Source of the DNA: JANQEU01 sp965228045
Lineage (GTDB): Bacteria; Bacteroidota; Bacteroidia; Cytophagales; Cyclobacteriaceae
Direction: 5' to 3'
Assembly (NCBI GenBank): GCA_965228045.1
Contig: OZ245789.1
Location: 1,550,001-1,614,000, forward strand
DNA length: 64,000 nt
Shown here piece after piece: positions 9,139 through 17,632 of the stretch. Under the pieces are notes generated by a model. That model was given only the letters and a program-made list of their open reading frames with translations, was not told where the DNA came from and ran no database searches. Position 1 is the stretch's first letter. Each line of letters opens with the position of its first letter. The translations under genes were made by a program, and so were the position numbers.

Positions 9139-9171
9139 CTGACTGTCTTTATCCAACTTCACAACAGTCAG
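9139..9171. repeat. 8-bp inverted repeat with 17-base spacer
   Basis: CTGACTGT (9139-9146) and ACAGTCAG (9164-9171) are exact inverted copies just after the hppA terminator and about 100 bases before the next gene. It could be an operator or weak hairpin; chance is possible. Confidence 0.35.
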
Positions 9172-9268
9172 ATAGAATCATTTTTGATACTTATCATTTA
9201 AGTAGTGGTTCTTAATTTACTGTAAAATAGTGAGTTATAAAAATTATTACTTAATTTTACGGAAACAA

Positions 9269-9688
9269 ATGCTGTTTACCATGAAGTCTGCACATACAAT
9301 ACTGTGGATGTTTGTGATGGTGATAGTTGCAGTTGGGTTTAGAGGAGTAGACACCGACACTTCATCTGACGAATTTTCAGAAGCCAGAAAGAATCTGGAA
9401 GAGGCACTGGATAGTCGTGATTTCCATGAAGCCAAAATCCTAATTGAGACAATGTTTCCCCTAATGAAAGAAGAGGTAAAAAATGGAAAGAGGGAATTGT
9501 CGGAATTGAAGAAGACCAATACGCCTGAGGCGGAGTTGGATAAATTAAAAAATGGCCTTGACAGACAAAGCGAATTGATAGATGACATGAAGCACATCGT
9601 AAAAGCTTCACCCGCAGCCATTAGAGCTAAAGTCTCCCTAATACGGGATATGATCAAAGAATTTGACGAACTAAGCATCAATAGCTAA
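9269..9688 (+). CDS. Small exported helical protein of unknown function
   Basis: I do not recognise the family. From the ATG at 9269 (MLFTMKSAHTILWM...) the protein has 139 residues, starting with a hydrophobic signal-like segment to about residue 25, followed by a charged, strongly helical region with likely coiled coils (KKEL-type heptads around KRELSELKKTNTPEAELDKLKNG). An in-frame GTG at 9230 would add 13 residues, but the ATG at 9269, or the one at 9281, gives a better signal peptide. It is a single-gene unit between two intrinsic terminators. A periplasmic or lipid-facing helical protein is all that can be inferred. Confidence 0.7.
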   Translation: MLFTMKSAHTILWMFVMVIVAVGFRGVDTDTSSDEFSEARKNLEEALDSRDFHEAKILIETMFPLMKEEVKNGKRELSELKKTNTPEAELDKLKNGLDRQSELIDDMKHIVKASPAAIRAKVSLIRDMIKEFDELSINS

Positions 9689-9714
9689 AGATTTCTTTTG
9701 GTGGTTTAATTATG

Positions 9715-9747
9715 CCCTACCGTCCTCTTTTACGGTGGGGTTTTTTT
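9715..9747 (+). terminator. Intrinsic terminator after the small exported protein
   Basis: CCCTACCGT (9715-9723) pairs with ACGGTGGGG (9732-9740, one T-G wobble), followed by seven T residues, 27 bases after the stop at 9688. Confidence 0.9.
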
Positions 9748-9804
9748 ATTTCAATTTTGATCGGGAAATACTACCTGTAAGTTGCTAAATTGGGTGGTTT
9801 GCAA

Positions 9805-12273
9805 ATGGATTCGGAATCTCTAAAAGTACTGCAAGAAGCACCTATCGCACTTGGTCGAAAATGGTTTCAGGATGAGGGCAATGAACCCTTTGAATTTCAA
9901 TTGGAGACATGGAAACATTATTTGGAGGGAAGGAGCGGTCTCGTGAATGCCCCAACGGGAAGTGGTAAAACTTTTTCGCTTTGGGTGCCTTGCATTTTGG
10001 ATCTGCTGAAGCAAAATACATCTGGCAAGGCATCGCTGAAAATTCTATGGGTCACACCCCTCCGAGCCCTGGCCAAGGACATCCATCAGGCCATGAAAAA
10101 GTTTTGTGTCCAACACGGATTACCTATTACGATTGGTCTTCGGTATGGTGATACTACGGCTGGAGAACGAGAGCAACAAAAGAAAAATCCCCCTGACGCA
10201 CTGGTCATCACCCCGGAAAGTATACATGTCCTGCTGAGCCAATCCGATTATCCATATTTTTTCAAGGATGTACGAGCCATCATTGTGGATGAATGGCACG
10301 AATTAATTGGTACCAAAAGAGGAGTGGCTACCGAACTCGCAATTTCCAGGATAAAACACATAACCAGGAGCCCTGTTCGCTTATGGGGGATATCTGCTAC
10401 GATTGGAAATCTCAAGCAGGCAAAAAGGGTCCTTTTAGGAGAGGATTTACACAGAGATGGGGTAATTGTAGTGTCGGAGATTGAAAAAAGGATAAATATT
10501 GAGTCGATACTACCGGATGAAGTTGAACAGTTTCCCTGGTCTGGTCATCTGGGAACCAACCTCGTTCATAAGGTAATCCCGATCATAAAGGCCTCCAATA
10601 CTACATTACTTTTCACAAATACGCGCTCTCAGACGGAGCTGTGGTACCAGAGTATCCTGAAAGAATATCCTGATATGGCAGGTGTAATCGCCATGCATCA
10701 CGGCTCTATGGATCCGGCCATTAGAAATTGGGTGGAGGATGCCATTCATGAAAAGAGATTAAAATGCGTGGTTTGTACAAGCAGTCTTGACCTTGGCGTG
10801 GATTTTCGACCCGTGGATGTGGTGATACAGGTGGGTGGGCCCAAAGGTGTTTCCCGTTTCCAACAACGGGCAGGTAGAAGTGGCCATAGTCCGGGTGAGG
10901 TCAGTCAAATATACTTTCTTCCCACTCATTCCCTCGAACTAATAGAAGGAGCAGCCCTCAGAATGGCAGTAAAAGAAAAGAAGTTTGAAAGTAGAAAGCC
11001 GATGGAGAAGTCATTGGATGTTCTGGTGCAGTACCTTGTGACACTGGCTGTAAGTGGTGGTTTTAAGCCCCTGAAAATCCTTGAAGAGATCAAGACTACC
11101 TATTGTTTCAGACTTTTGACGGCGAAAGAATGGAACTGGGCACTCAATTTTATTACCACCGGAGGTTCCACACTAGGAGCATATGATGAATTTGCAAAGG
11201 TTTATGACGATGATGGTATTTACAAGATCATCAACAAACGGGCAGCCACAAGACACAAGCTTTCCATCGGGACCATCGTTGGGGATCCTTCGCTAAAGGT
11301 TAGATTTACCTCCGGAGGATACCTTGGTACAGTTGAAGAATACTTTATTTCAAAACTTAACCCCGGTGACACATTCTGGTTTGCGGGGCAGAGTCTTGAA
11401 TTTGTCAGGATCAAGGAAATGACTGTGCAGGTAAAAAAATCCAAAAAGAAAAGTGGTAAGACTCCGGCATGGGCAGGAGGCAGATTTCCTTTGTCATCCA
11501 TGTTATCCGATGTCATTAAACAAAAACTGGAAGAAGCAAAAACAGGGTCATTCAGGGATCCGGAATTGCTGTGCATTAAGCCCATACTTGAACTGCAGCA
11601 GCGATGGTCAATTATTCCGGACAGGAAGAGTCTGCTCATCGAACGCACTGTCACCAATTACGGACATCATATCTTCATTTATCCTTTCGAGGGAATGTTC
11701 GTCCATGAAGTGCTGGCTGGTGTCATAGCATACCGGATCTCAAAAATCGCAAGGATCACTTTCTCTATTTCAATGAATGACTATGGATTTGAATTGCTGT
11801 CAGATCAGCAGGTCCCAATTGAAGAAGCGCTGGAATTGGACCTCTTCAGCGAAGAAAACCTCATGACGGATATCAACGAGTCCATCAATAAAACAGAGAT
11901 GGCTCAGCGGAAATTCAGAGATGTAGCTACGATTGCGGGCCTGGTTTTTCAGGGATACCCTGGTAAAAATGCCAGAGCGAAACATTTGCAAGCATCGTCC
12001 TCGATTCTTTACAAAGTCTTTGAAGAGTATGACAAAGGAAATCTACTTGTGCGTCAGGCGATGGATGAGGTTATGACACAGCAGTTAGAGCAGTCACGAC
12101 TTTTTGAGGCAATCCGAAGGATCAATAAGCAGAAGATAGTACTAAAAGACACACCCCAGCCGACTCCCTTTGCATTTCCCATTGCAGTGGATATGCTGCG
12201 GAGAGAAAATTTAACAAGTGAGATGCTTGAAGATAGGGTTAAGAAGTTGCAACTAAGGGTGGTTCGAAGTTAA
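9805..12273 (+). CDS. Ligase-associated DEXH-box helicase (Lhr family)
   Basis: An 822-residue superfamily 2 helicase. Walker A NAPTGSGKT is at residues 48-56, DEWHEL (motif II) near 162, WGISATIG (motif III) near 195, and a C-terminal helicase domain ends in the QRAGRSGH motif VI. The long C-terminal region matches the Lhr-like helicases that usually cluster with an ATP-dependent DNA ligase, a beta-lactamase-fold exonuclease and a phosphoesterase in DNA-damage response. The matching phosphoesterase follows two genes later; ligase and exonuclease are not in this window. The ATG at 9805 is preferred over an in-frame TTG at 9790. Confidence 0.9.
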   Translation: MDSESLKVLQEAPIALGRKWFQDEGNEPFEFQLETWKHYLEGRSGLVNAPTGSGKTFSLWVPCILDLLKQNTSGKASLKILWVTPLRALAKDIHQAMKKFCVQHGLPITIGLRYGDTTAGEREQQKKNPPDALVITPESIHVLLSQSDYPYFFKDVRAIIVDEWHELIGTKRGVATELAISRIKHITRSPVRLWGISATIGNLKQAKRVLLGEDLHRDGVIVVSEIEKRINIESILPDEVEQFPWSGHLGTNLVHKVIPIIKASNTTLLFTNTRSQTELWYQSILKEYPDMAGVIAMHHGSMDPAIRNWVEDAIHEKRLKCVVCTSSLDLGVDFRPVDVVIQVGGPKGVSRFQQRAGRSGHSPGEVSQIYFLPTHSLELIEGAALRMAVKEKKFESRKPMEKSLDVLVQYLVTLAVSGGFKPLKILEEIKTTYCFRLLTAKEWNWALNFITTGGSTLGAYDEFAKVYDDDGIYKIINKRAATRHKLSIGTIVGDPSLKVRFTSGGYLGTVEEYFISKLNPGDTFWFAGQSLEFVRIKEMTVQVKKSKKKSGKTPAWAGGRFPLSSMLSDVIKQKLEEAKTGSFRDPELLCIKPILELQQRWSIIPDRKSLLIERTVTNYGHHIFIYPFEGMFVHEVLAGVIAYRISKIARITFSISMNDYGFELLSDQQVPIEEALELDLFSEENLMTDINESINKTEMAQRKFRDVATIAGLVFQGYPGKNARAKHLQASSSILYKVFEEYDKGNLLVRQAMDEVMTQQLEQSRLFEAIRRINKQKIVLKDTPQPTPFAFPIAVDMLRRENLTSEMLEDRVKKLQLRVVRS

Positions 12274-12301
12274 TTTAGGGCACGATTAAATCTAAGCCCC
12301 T

Positions 12302-12745
12302 ATGAAACCCATACTTGCATTTACAGTTGCTCTGTTTTCGTTCTTTTTTGTTTCGGCACAATCCACAGCCATCATTGGGCAATGGAAAACGATAGACGAT
12401 AATACCGGAAAAGAGCGATCCATAGTGGAGATATCCAAAAAGGGCGAAAAGTATTATGGTACAATCGTAAAACTTTTCAGGGAACCGGGGGATGATCCGG
12501 ATCCTATTTGCGATGAATGCGACAAAGATGACCCCAGGTTCAATCAGAAGGTAGTAGGCATGGAAATTATTAAGGATATGGAATTTGATCCGGATGATAA
12601 TGTCTACGAAGATGGCAACATTCTCGATCCGGAAAATGGAAGTGTTTATGATTGTATGCTTTGGGTAGAGGATGGGAATTTAAAAGTCAGAGGCTATATA
12701 TTGTTTTTGTACCGAACTCAAACCTGGTTGCCAGTTGAGGGATAA
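12302..12745 (+). CDS. DUF2147 secreted protein
   Basis: A 147-residue protein with a signal peptide (residues 1-19, cut after SAQ) and the DUF2147 pattern: IIGQWKTIDDNTGKERSIVEI near the start, YYGTIVKL, a PDPICDEC cysteine pair (about residues 65-75), and LKVRGYILFLYRTQTW at the end. The family is a small lipocalin-like beta structure of unknown role. It sits between the two ligase-associated repair genes: 28 bases after the helicase and overlapping the phosphoesterase by 11 bases. An exported protein in a repair operon is odd and may be just a passenger. Confidence 0.88.
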   Translation: MKPILAFTVALFSFFFVSAQSTAIIGQWKTIDDNTGKERSIVEISKKGEKYYGTIVKLFREPGDDPDPICDECDKDDPRFNQKVVGMEIIKDMEFDPDDNVYEDGNILDPENGSVYDCMLWVEDGNLKVRGYILFLYRTQTWLPVEG

Positions 12746-13403
12746 TTCTTTTGAGACCCGCATTGCCGGTGAGGATTTGTTTTTGATCGGTGAAAAGGCT
12801 TTGTATTGGCCCAATCAGGAGCTGCTTGTCGTTTCGGACTTACACCTCGGTAAAGCTGGTCATTTCAGAAAACACGGAATTCCAATTTCCTCTGAGATTC
12901 ATCTCAATGATCTCGATCGACTTACATTTCTTTTGGAGTCCTTTCCCACCAATAAGTTAGTTTTCCTGGGAGATCTCTTTCATAGTGATTTTAACAGTGA
13001 ATGGAAGGATTTTACCTCTTGGGTTTCGCAATACCCCGATGTTCAGGTTATTCTGGTAAAGGGTAACCATGATATACTTCCGGAGAAACATTATCTATCG
13101 GATAATTTGGAGGTTATGGACGAACTGAAGCTAAAACCTTTCTCATTCACACATGAAAAGATGGACTCAGAGTTCTATAATATTTCAGGCCATATTCACC
13201 CATGTGTTCGGCTGACTGGACGAGGCAAACAAGGAATTAGGATACCGTGCTTTTACTTCTCTAAAAAACACGCATTATTACCTGCATTTGGTAATTTTAC
13301 CGGTAGTCACGCCATTCGGCCTAAGCCCGAAGACAGAGTATTTGGTGTAATAAATCAAACCGTGATTAATCTCGGTAATAAAAACTCTGCTATATTTTCG
13401 TAA
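12735..13403 (+). CDS. pdeM: Ligase-associated metallophosphoesterase PdeM
   Basis: A 222-residue calcineurin-like phosphoesterase with the metal-binding series DLHLGK (near residue 35), GDLFHS (about 80), GNHD (about 112) and GHIHP (about 153). The compact form and HLGKAGHFRKHGIPI match the phosphoesterase of the ligase-associated repair cluster, proposed to act on DNA ends with the helicase and ligase. No ATG is available before the first metal motif; the start is the TTG at 12735, inside the end of the DUF2147 gene, so translation is probably coupled. Confidence 0.87.
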   Translation: MRDNSFETRIAGEDLFLIGEKALYWPNQELLVVSDLHLGKAGHFRKHGIPISSEIHLNDLDRLTFLLESFPTNKLVFLGDLFHSDFNSEWKDFTSWVSQYPDVQVILVKGNHDILPEKHYLSDNLEVMDELKLKPFSFTHEKMDSEFYNISGHIHPCVRLTGRGKQGIRIPCFYFSKKHALLPAFGNFTGSHAIRPKPEDRVFGVINQTVINLGNKNSAIFS

Positions 13404-13488
13404 GTCCTCCAGCCAGTTTTATAGGATAAAGGTTACCATATGAGGTATTTGTGTATTAAAAAGTGGGTCTTCAAGGACCAAAGTGTCT

Positions 13489-14025
13489 ATGAAGGATAAC
13501 GAGATTCTCAAACGTATAGAACGTGGAGAGGAAAAGGTTCTTGATTACCTCTACAAGAAGTACTACCGGATGATGCTTAAGATCGTCTTAAGCAATAATG
13601 GAACGGAAGATGAGGCGAAGGATGTTTATCAGGAAGCACTGATTGTTTTTTGGCAAAAAGTTTCGAGCAAGCAGCTTGTTCTAACTTCCAAGATCAGTAC
13701 GTACTTGTATAGTATTTGTCTGAATCAATGGAGAAAGGAGCTGGATAGAAAAAGCAGGCTCAGCAGAGAAGAAAAGGACGGTGAAGAGTATCAGAGTTTC
13801 GAACGAGAAGAATCTGGTAAGATAATAAGAGAATGCATAGAAGAGTTAGGTGATCCGTGTAAGAGCATTTTGATACATTATTACTTTGACGGGATGTCAA
13901 TGAGTGACATAGCAGAGAGAATGAACTTTGCAAATACAGACACAGCTAAGACAAAAAAGTACAAGTGTAAGAAGAGGTTAGATGCACTAGTGAAGAAGAA
14001 ATACACAGAAAAAGATTTTTTTTAA
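13489..14025 (+). CDS. RNA polymerase sigma factor, ECF type
   Basis: A 178-residue sigma-70-family protein with region 2 (LDYLYKKYYRMMLKIV, then EDEAKDVYQEALIVFWQKV) and region 4 (ILIHYYFDGMSMSDIAERM followed by a basic recognition helix). Region 3 is missing, as in extracytoplasmic-function factors. The start may be the ATG at 13489 or the in-frame GTG at 13483. The gene 3 bases downstream encodes a single-span membrane protein fitting an anti-sigma partner. Its target promoters are unknown. Confidence 0.9.
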   Translation: MKDNEILKRIERGEEKVLDYLYKKYYRMMLKIVLSNNGTEDEAKDVYQEALIVFWQKVSSKQLVLTSKISTYLYSICLNQWRKELDRKSRLSREEKDGEEYQSFEREESGKIIRECIEELGDPCKSILIHYYFDGMSMSDIAERMNFANTDTAKTKKYKCKKRLDALVKKKYTEKDFF

Positions 14026-14028
14026 AAG

Positions 14029-14967
14029 ATGGAAAACATAGAACTGGAGCAGCAAATCGATGCTTATTTGACCGGTCAGCTGACTGAAGCTGAGTCCAAG
14101 GCATTTGAAGCTTCATTAGCAACGGATCAGGGACTTAGATCAGAGGTGGAATTCCAGAAAAATTTAATCTCTGAGATTAGAAATTACCGATCTGCCCAAC
14201 TCAAATCCAGACTGGATCAGGTGAAATTACCGGGATCGGACTTTGAAGCATTCCTACAATCAAACGGTGCCAAAATTTTATATGGTTCCGCAATTGCTGT
14301 TGCAGGAGTGGGTCTGTTCTGGTTTGCCACACCGAAGGAAGAAGTGGTACCGCAACCGGAACAGCAAAAAGTGGAATTATTGGCAGAAACCAATGATCAA
14401 CGGGTGGAAGAAGTACTTCCAATGGAGCAAAAAGAACAAGTTCAGCCTGAAGAGCCATTTGAAGAATCGGCTCCGGATCTGGAAGAAGAAGATGAAACGT
14501 CAGTGCCAGCAGATGAAAGTCGACTGGTGAAGGAAAGTGTTACCATGGAGAAAACGGAAGAAATGGACTCTGAAGGTGAGCCCGAAGCAACTCAATCGTT
14601 TACGCCGGACATAAGTTTGCCTGCAGACGACTTCGAGCCGGATGATCAGGATTTTGAATCAAACGAGAATACACCTGGATCCATGGAGAATCCTGTTACC
14701 CTGGGTGCTTCCATGATAAACATCGAAGTTGTAGGTGAATCAAGGACCAGATCTTTCAAATATTTTGATGGAAAACTTTCACTTTATGGTGATTTTTCTG
14801 AATCTACCTATGAGATAATTGAAATAAATACTGATGGTGGTAGAGAAGTATTCTTTTATTACGCTGGTTCCTATTATCAGATCATTCTGACAAGAGTGAC
14901 CATTCCTTTGAAACCTATCTCAGACCCTGCTAAAATTCAGGAGTTGGAGACGCTAAGGGCGCAGTGA
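14029..14967 (+). CDS. Probable membrane-anchored anti-sigma factor
   Basis: A 312-residue protein. Residues 1-70 are a soluble helical domain (IELEQQIDAYLTGQLTEAE...) like the cytoplasmic part of Bacteroidota anti-sigma factors. One membrane span lies near residues 84-100 (ILYGSAIAVAGVGLFWFA). A very acidic, low-complexity linker rich in Glu, Pro and Gln (about 104-225) follows, then a small beta-rich C-terminal domain that would be periplasmic. The gene begins 3 bases after the sigma factor gene. The anti-sigma role rests on architecture and position; no zinc-binding motif was seen. Confidence 0.7.
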   Translation: MENIELEQQIDAYLTGQLTEAESKAFEASLATDQGLRSEVEFQKNLISEIRNYRSAQLKSRLDQVKLPGSDFEAFLQSNGAKILYGSAIAVAGVGLFWFATPKEEVVPQPEQQKVELLAETNDQRVEEVLPMEQKEQVQPEEPFEESAPDLEEEDETSVPADESRLVKESVTMEKTEEMDSEGEPEATQSFTPDISLPADDFEPDDQDFESNENTPGSMENPVTLGASMINIEVVGESRTRSFKYFDGKLSLYGDFSESTYEIIEINTDGGREVFFYYAGSYYQIILTRVTIPLKPISDPAKIQELETLRAQ

Positions 14968-15009
14968 GTTAAAATTCCATAATTAGAAAATCTGACGATC
15001 GTTTTTCGT

Positions 15010-15017
15010 TAGTTTTG
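15010..15017 (+). promoter_or_regulatory. Candidate -7 element (TAGTTTTG) close to the ftsX start
   Basis: TAGTTTTG matches TAnnTTTG and ends only 7 bases before the ATG at 15025, which would give a leader of a few bases at most. No strong -33 TTTG was found at the expected distance. Confidence 0.45.
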
Positions 15018-15024
15018 CGGCGAT

Positions 15025-15915
15025 ATGCGAGATCAGAATGTCAGAAAACGGAAATTGGGGAGTTTCCCATTCGTTAGTGTGATCTTCAGTGTGACACTGT
15101 CACTTCTCGTAATGGGTATTTTTGGCCTTTTATTGGTTTTGACCAATTCACTTACAAACTTCATTCAAAACAACGTCGAAATTCAGGTTTACCTCGATAA
15201 GCAGGTAAGAAACAGTGAAATAAGTCGTCTTCAAAGGACACTTGGTACAAAACCTTATGTGCGGGTAGAGCAGGACAATACAGGAGTAATGTTAATAACC
15301 CAGGAAGAAGCAGCTCGTCAGTTTGTTTCGGACACCGGGGAGGACTTCACGGCATTCTTGGGTGACAATCCTCTGAGAGACCTTTTTACAGTAAAAATTC
15401 ACCCTGATTATCAATCCTCCGATAGTTTAAGGATCATCAGGACCGAAATAGAGTCAATGAATGGTGTTTATGAGGTTAACTACGTGGAATCGTTGGTCGA
15501 AAGCATCAATGAAAACCTGACCAAGATCGGTTTTATCTTACTTGGGTTAGCTTTCGTGTTTCTGCTGGTTGTAGTCGTATTGATAAATAACACCATAAAG
15601 TTGGCGCTTTTTTCACAGAGATTCCTGATCAGAAGCATGCAACTGGTGGGAGCTACAGGAGGGTTTATTAGAAAACCATTTCTCTCAAGATCTGTTATCT
15701 ACGGAGTAGTCTCCGGAATAATTTCCTGTGGTTTGATCTACCTTTTTGTAGTTTGGCTGAATCAACAGCTAGAGGACCTGTCTCAATTGCATTCAATGCA
15801 ACAGTTCATTATCCTGTTTGGCAGTATTATGGTAATTGGGGTTATGGTTACCTTCTCAAGTACCTACTTTGCTGTTAAAAAATATCTAAGAACTTCACTG
15901 GACGAACTTTACTAA
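15025..15915 (+). CDS. ftsX: Cell division permease FtsX
   Basis: With the ATPase FtsE, FtsX controls peptidoglycan hydrolases at the septum. The 296-residue protein has the FtsX arrangement: a short cytoplasmic basic start, one membrane span (about 18-45), an extracytoplasmic domain (about 46-170) and three more spans in the C-terminal half ending in SLDELY. No ftsE lies next to it, as is common in Bacteroidota. It begins a run of seven genes on the plus strand in which most junctions overlap or nearly touch; the DUF3098 gene follows after 6 bases. Confidence 0.92.
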   Translation: MRDQNVRKRKLGSFPFVSVIFSVTLSLLVMGIFGLLLVLTNSLTNFIQNNVEIQVYLDKQVRNSEISRLQRTLGTKPYVRVEQDNTGVMLITQEEAARQFVSDTGEDFTAFLGDNPLRDLFTVKIHPDYQSSDSLRIIRTEIESMNGVYEVNYVESLVESINENLTKIGFILLGLAFVFLLVVVVLINNTIKLALFSQRFLIRSMQLVGATGGFIRKPFLSRSVIYGVVSGIISCGLIYLFVVWLNQQLEDLSQLHSMQQFIILFGSIMVIGVMVTFSSTYFAVKKYLRTSLDELY

Positions 15916-15921
15916 TAAAAC

Positions 15922-16152
15922 ATGGAAGCAAGAACGAAATTTGCCTTTGAAAAAACCAATTACATCATCATGTTAATTGGGATCGGTGTGCTGGCACTTG
16001 GATTTTTTGTGATGACACTGGACAAAGAAACTTTTGGGTTTGGCTTTCTTGGTCTTACCCTTGGACCAGTTTTGGTAATGGTGGGTTTTTTAACGCAATT
16101 TGTTGCCATTTTCTACAAAGCAAAAAAATCCGAAGTCTCAAAAGATAAATGA
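15922..16152 (+). CDS. DUF3098 membrane protein
   Basis: A 76-residue protein with two membrane spans (about residues 14-35 and 42-64) and a short basic tail. The sequence FAFEKTNYIIMLIGIGVLALGFFVM and the position between ftsX and uppP are typical of the DUF3098 family of Bacteroidota. Function is unknown; its place suggests cell-envelope or division work. The stop overlaps the uppP start (ATGA). Confidence 0.9.
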   Translation: MEARTKFAFEKTNYIIMLIGIGVLALGFFVMTLDKETFGFGFLGLTLGPVLVMVGFLTQFVAIFYKAKKSEVSKDK

Positions 16153-16940
16153 ATTGGTTTCAGGCACTGATCCTGGGTGTCGTTCAGGGGTTGACGGAAT
16201 TTTTACCTGTAAGTAGCAGCGGTCACCTGGAGATCGGAAACGTACTTTTAGGCGTAGAGACAGGTGAGAATCTTCTTTTTGCGGTGGTCGTACACGCTGC
16301 GACTGCCACAAGCACAATCGTGGTTTTCAGAAAAGATATTGGATTGATCGTTTCAGATATCCTGACTTTTAAGTGGAATGAATCTTACACTTATACTTCC
16401 AAGATCCTAATCTCGATGATTCCGGTAGGTATTGTTGGCGTCTTCTTTGAAGACGAGGTAGAAGCGTTTTTCACTGGTAACCTGCTACTGGTCGGATCAA
16501 TGCTCCTGATCACAGCGGCTTTATTGGTATTCACATACTTTAAAAAGTCGGGTAATAAGAATGTGGGCTTTGGTCATGCGATGATCATTGGCCTTGCGCA
16601 GGCATTTGCGATATTGCCTGGGATATCCAGGTCCGGTGCTACCATTGCAACTTCACTTCTGTTGGGCATTGAAAAAAGCAAAGCAGCAAGGTTTTCATTC
16701 CTAATGGTGCTGATTCCCATCCTGGGAGCCACAGCCCTCAAACTCAAAGATTATTTTGAAGGAGTTACTTCCGTGAATTCAATATCATCCGGGAGCTTGA
16801 TCATCGGTTTTTTAGCGGCTTTTCTATCAGGTTATCTGGCTTGTAAGTGGATGATCGAGATAGTGAAAAAAGGGAAGCTCATATATTTCGGGATTTACTG
16901 TTCAGTGGTAGGGATAATAGCGGTTTTATTCTATTTCTGA
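16149..16940 (+). CDS. uppP: Undecaprenyl-diphosphatase
   Basis: Recycles undecaprenyl pyrophosphate, the lipid carrier of cell-wall synthesis, at the cytoplasmic membrane. The 263-residue protein has about eight hydrophobic segments and both BacA/UppP signatures: GLTEFLPVSSSGHL near residue 20 and PGISRSGATI near 158. The family also gives bacitracin tolerance. Its start overlaps DUF3098 by 4 bases and its stop overlaps the truB start by 1 base. Confidence 0.96.
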   Translation: MNWFQALILGVVQGLTEFLPVSSSGHLEIGNVLLGVETGENLLFAVVVHAATATSTIVVFRKDIGLIVSDILTFKWNESYTYTSKILISMIPVGIVGVFFEDEVEAFFTGNLLLVGSMLLITAALLVFTYFKKSGNKNVGFGHAMIIGLAQAFAILPGISRSGATIATSLLLGIEKSKAARFSFLMVLIPILGATALKLKDYFEGVTSVNSISSGSLIIGFLAAFLSGYLACKWMIEIVKKGKLIYFGIYCSVVGIIAVLFYF

Positions 16941-17632
16941 TGCAATTTCCCCCTGAAGGCACATTGTTACTGGTCAACAAACCTCTTGAATGGACCTCAT
17001 TCGATGTGGTTAATAAACTTAAATACACAATTCGCCCGAGAAAGATAGGTCATGCCGGGACACTGGATCCGCTTGCTACGGGACTTCTACTGATCGGAGT
17101 AAATGGGTATACCAAAAAGCTCCATGAATTACAGGGTTTGGATAAGGTTTACGAGGGGATCCTGGAGGTAGGTAAAACTACTCCATCTTTTGACCTTGAG
17201 ACTGAATTTGATTCGGAGTCGGCCTTCGATCACATTCAGGAGAATGATATTGAAGATGCACGAAAATCCTTCCTTGGTGAAATCGAACAGTATCCTCCGG
17301 CTCATTCTGCGGTGAGAATAAACGGAGAAAGGGCTTATGTAAAGGCGCGTAAAAAGGAGCAGGTCGTATTAAAACCCAGGTATGTTACAGTCTATGACTT
17401 TGAAATACTAAGTATCGATCTACCCGAAATCAGTTTTAAGGTACATTGTTCAAAAGGGACTTATATCCGAAGTCTTGCGCATGATTTCGGTAAAAAACTC
17501 GGGGTTGGAGCTTACCTAAAGGCCTTGAAAAGGACTGCCATTGGACCTCATAAGCTCGAAAGTGCTTATGAATTGAATGAACTGATTTCAATAGTGCAAC
17601 AGGAAAAACAGAAGGCCGATGAAAGTAATTGA
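16940..17632 (+). CDS. truB: tRNA pseudouridine(55) synthase
   Basis: Makes pseudouridine 55 in the T loop of tRNAs. The 230-residue protein has the signature KIGHAGTLDPLATGLL with catalytic Asp43, and the later FKVHCSKGTYIRSLAHDFG motif. The ATG at 16940 (TGATG junction with uppP) is used because it gives the usual N-terminus ahead of LLLVNKPLEWTSFDV; a longer in-frame extension back to 16847 would overlap uppP by 94 bases and is not family-like. The next gene, ribF, overlaps by 14 bases, the widespread truB-ribF pairing. Confidence 0.95.
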   Translation: MQFPPEGTLLLVNKPLEWTSFDVVNKLKYTIRPRKIGHAGTLDPLATGLLLIGVNGYTKKLHELQGLDKVYEGILEVGKTTPSFDLETEFDSESAFDHIQENDIEDARKSFLGEIEQYPPAHSAVRINGERAYVKARKKEQVVLKPRYVTVYDFEILSIDLPEISFKVHCSKGTYIRSLAHDFGKKLGVGAYLKALKRTAIGPHKLESAYELNELISIVQQEKQKADESN

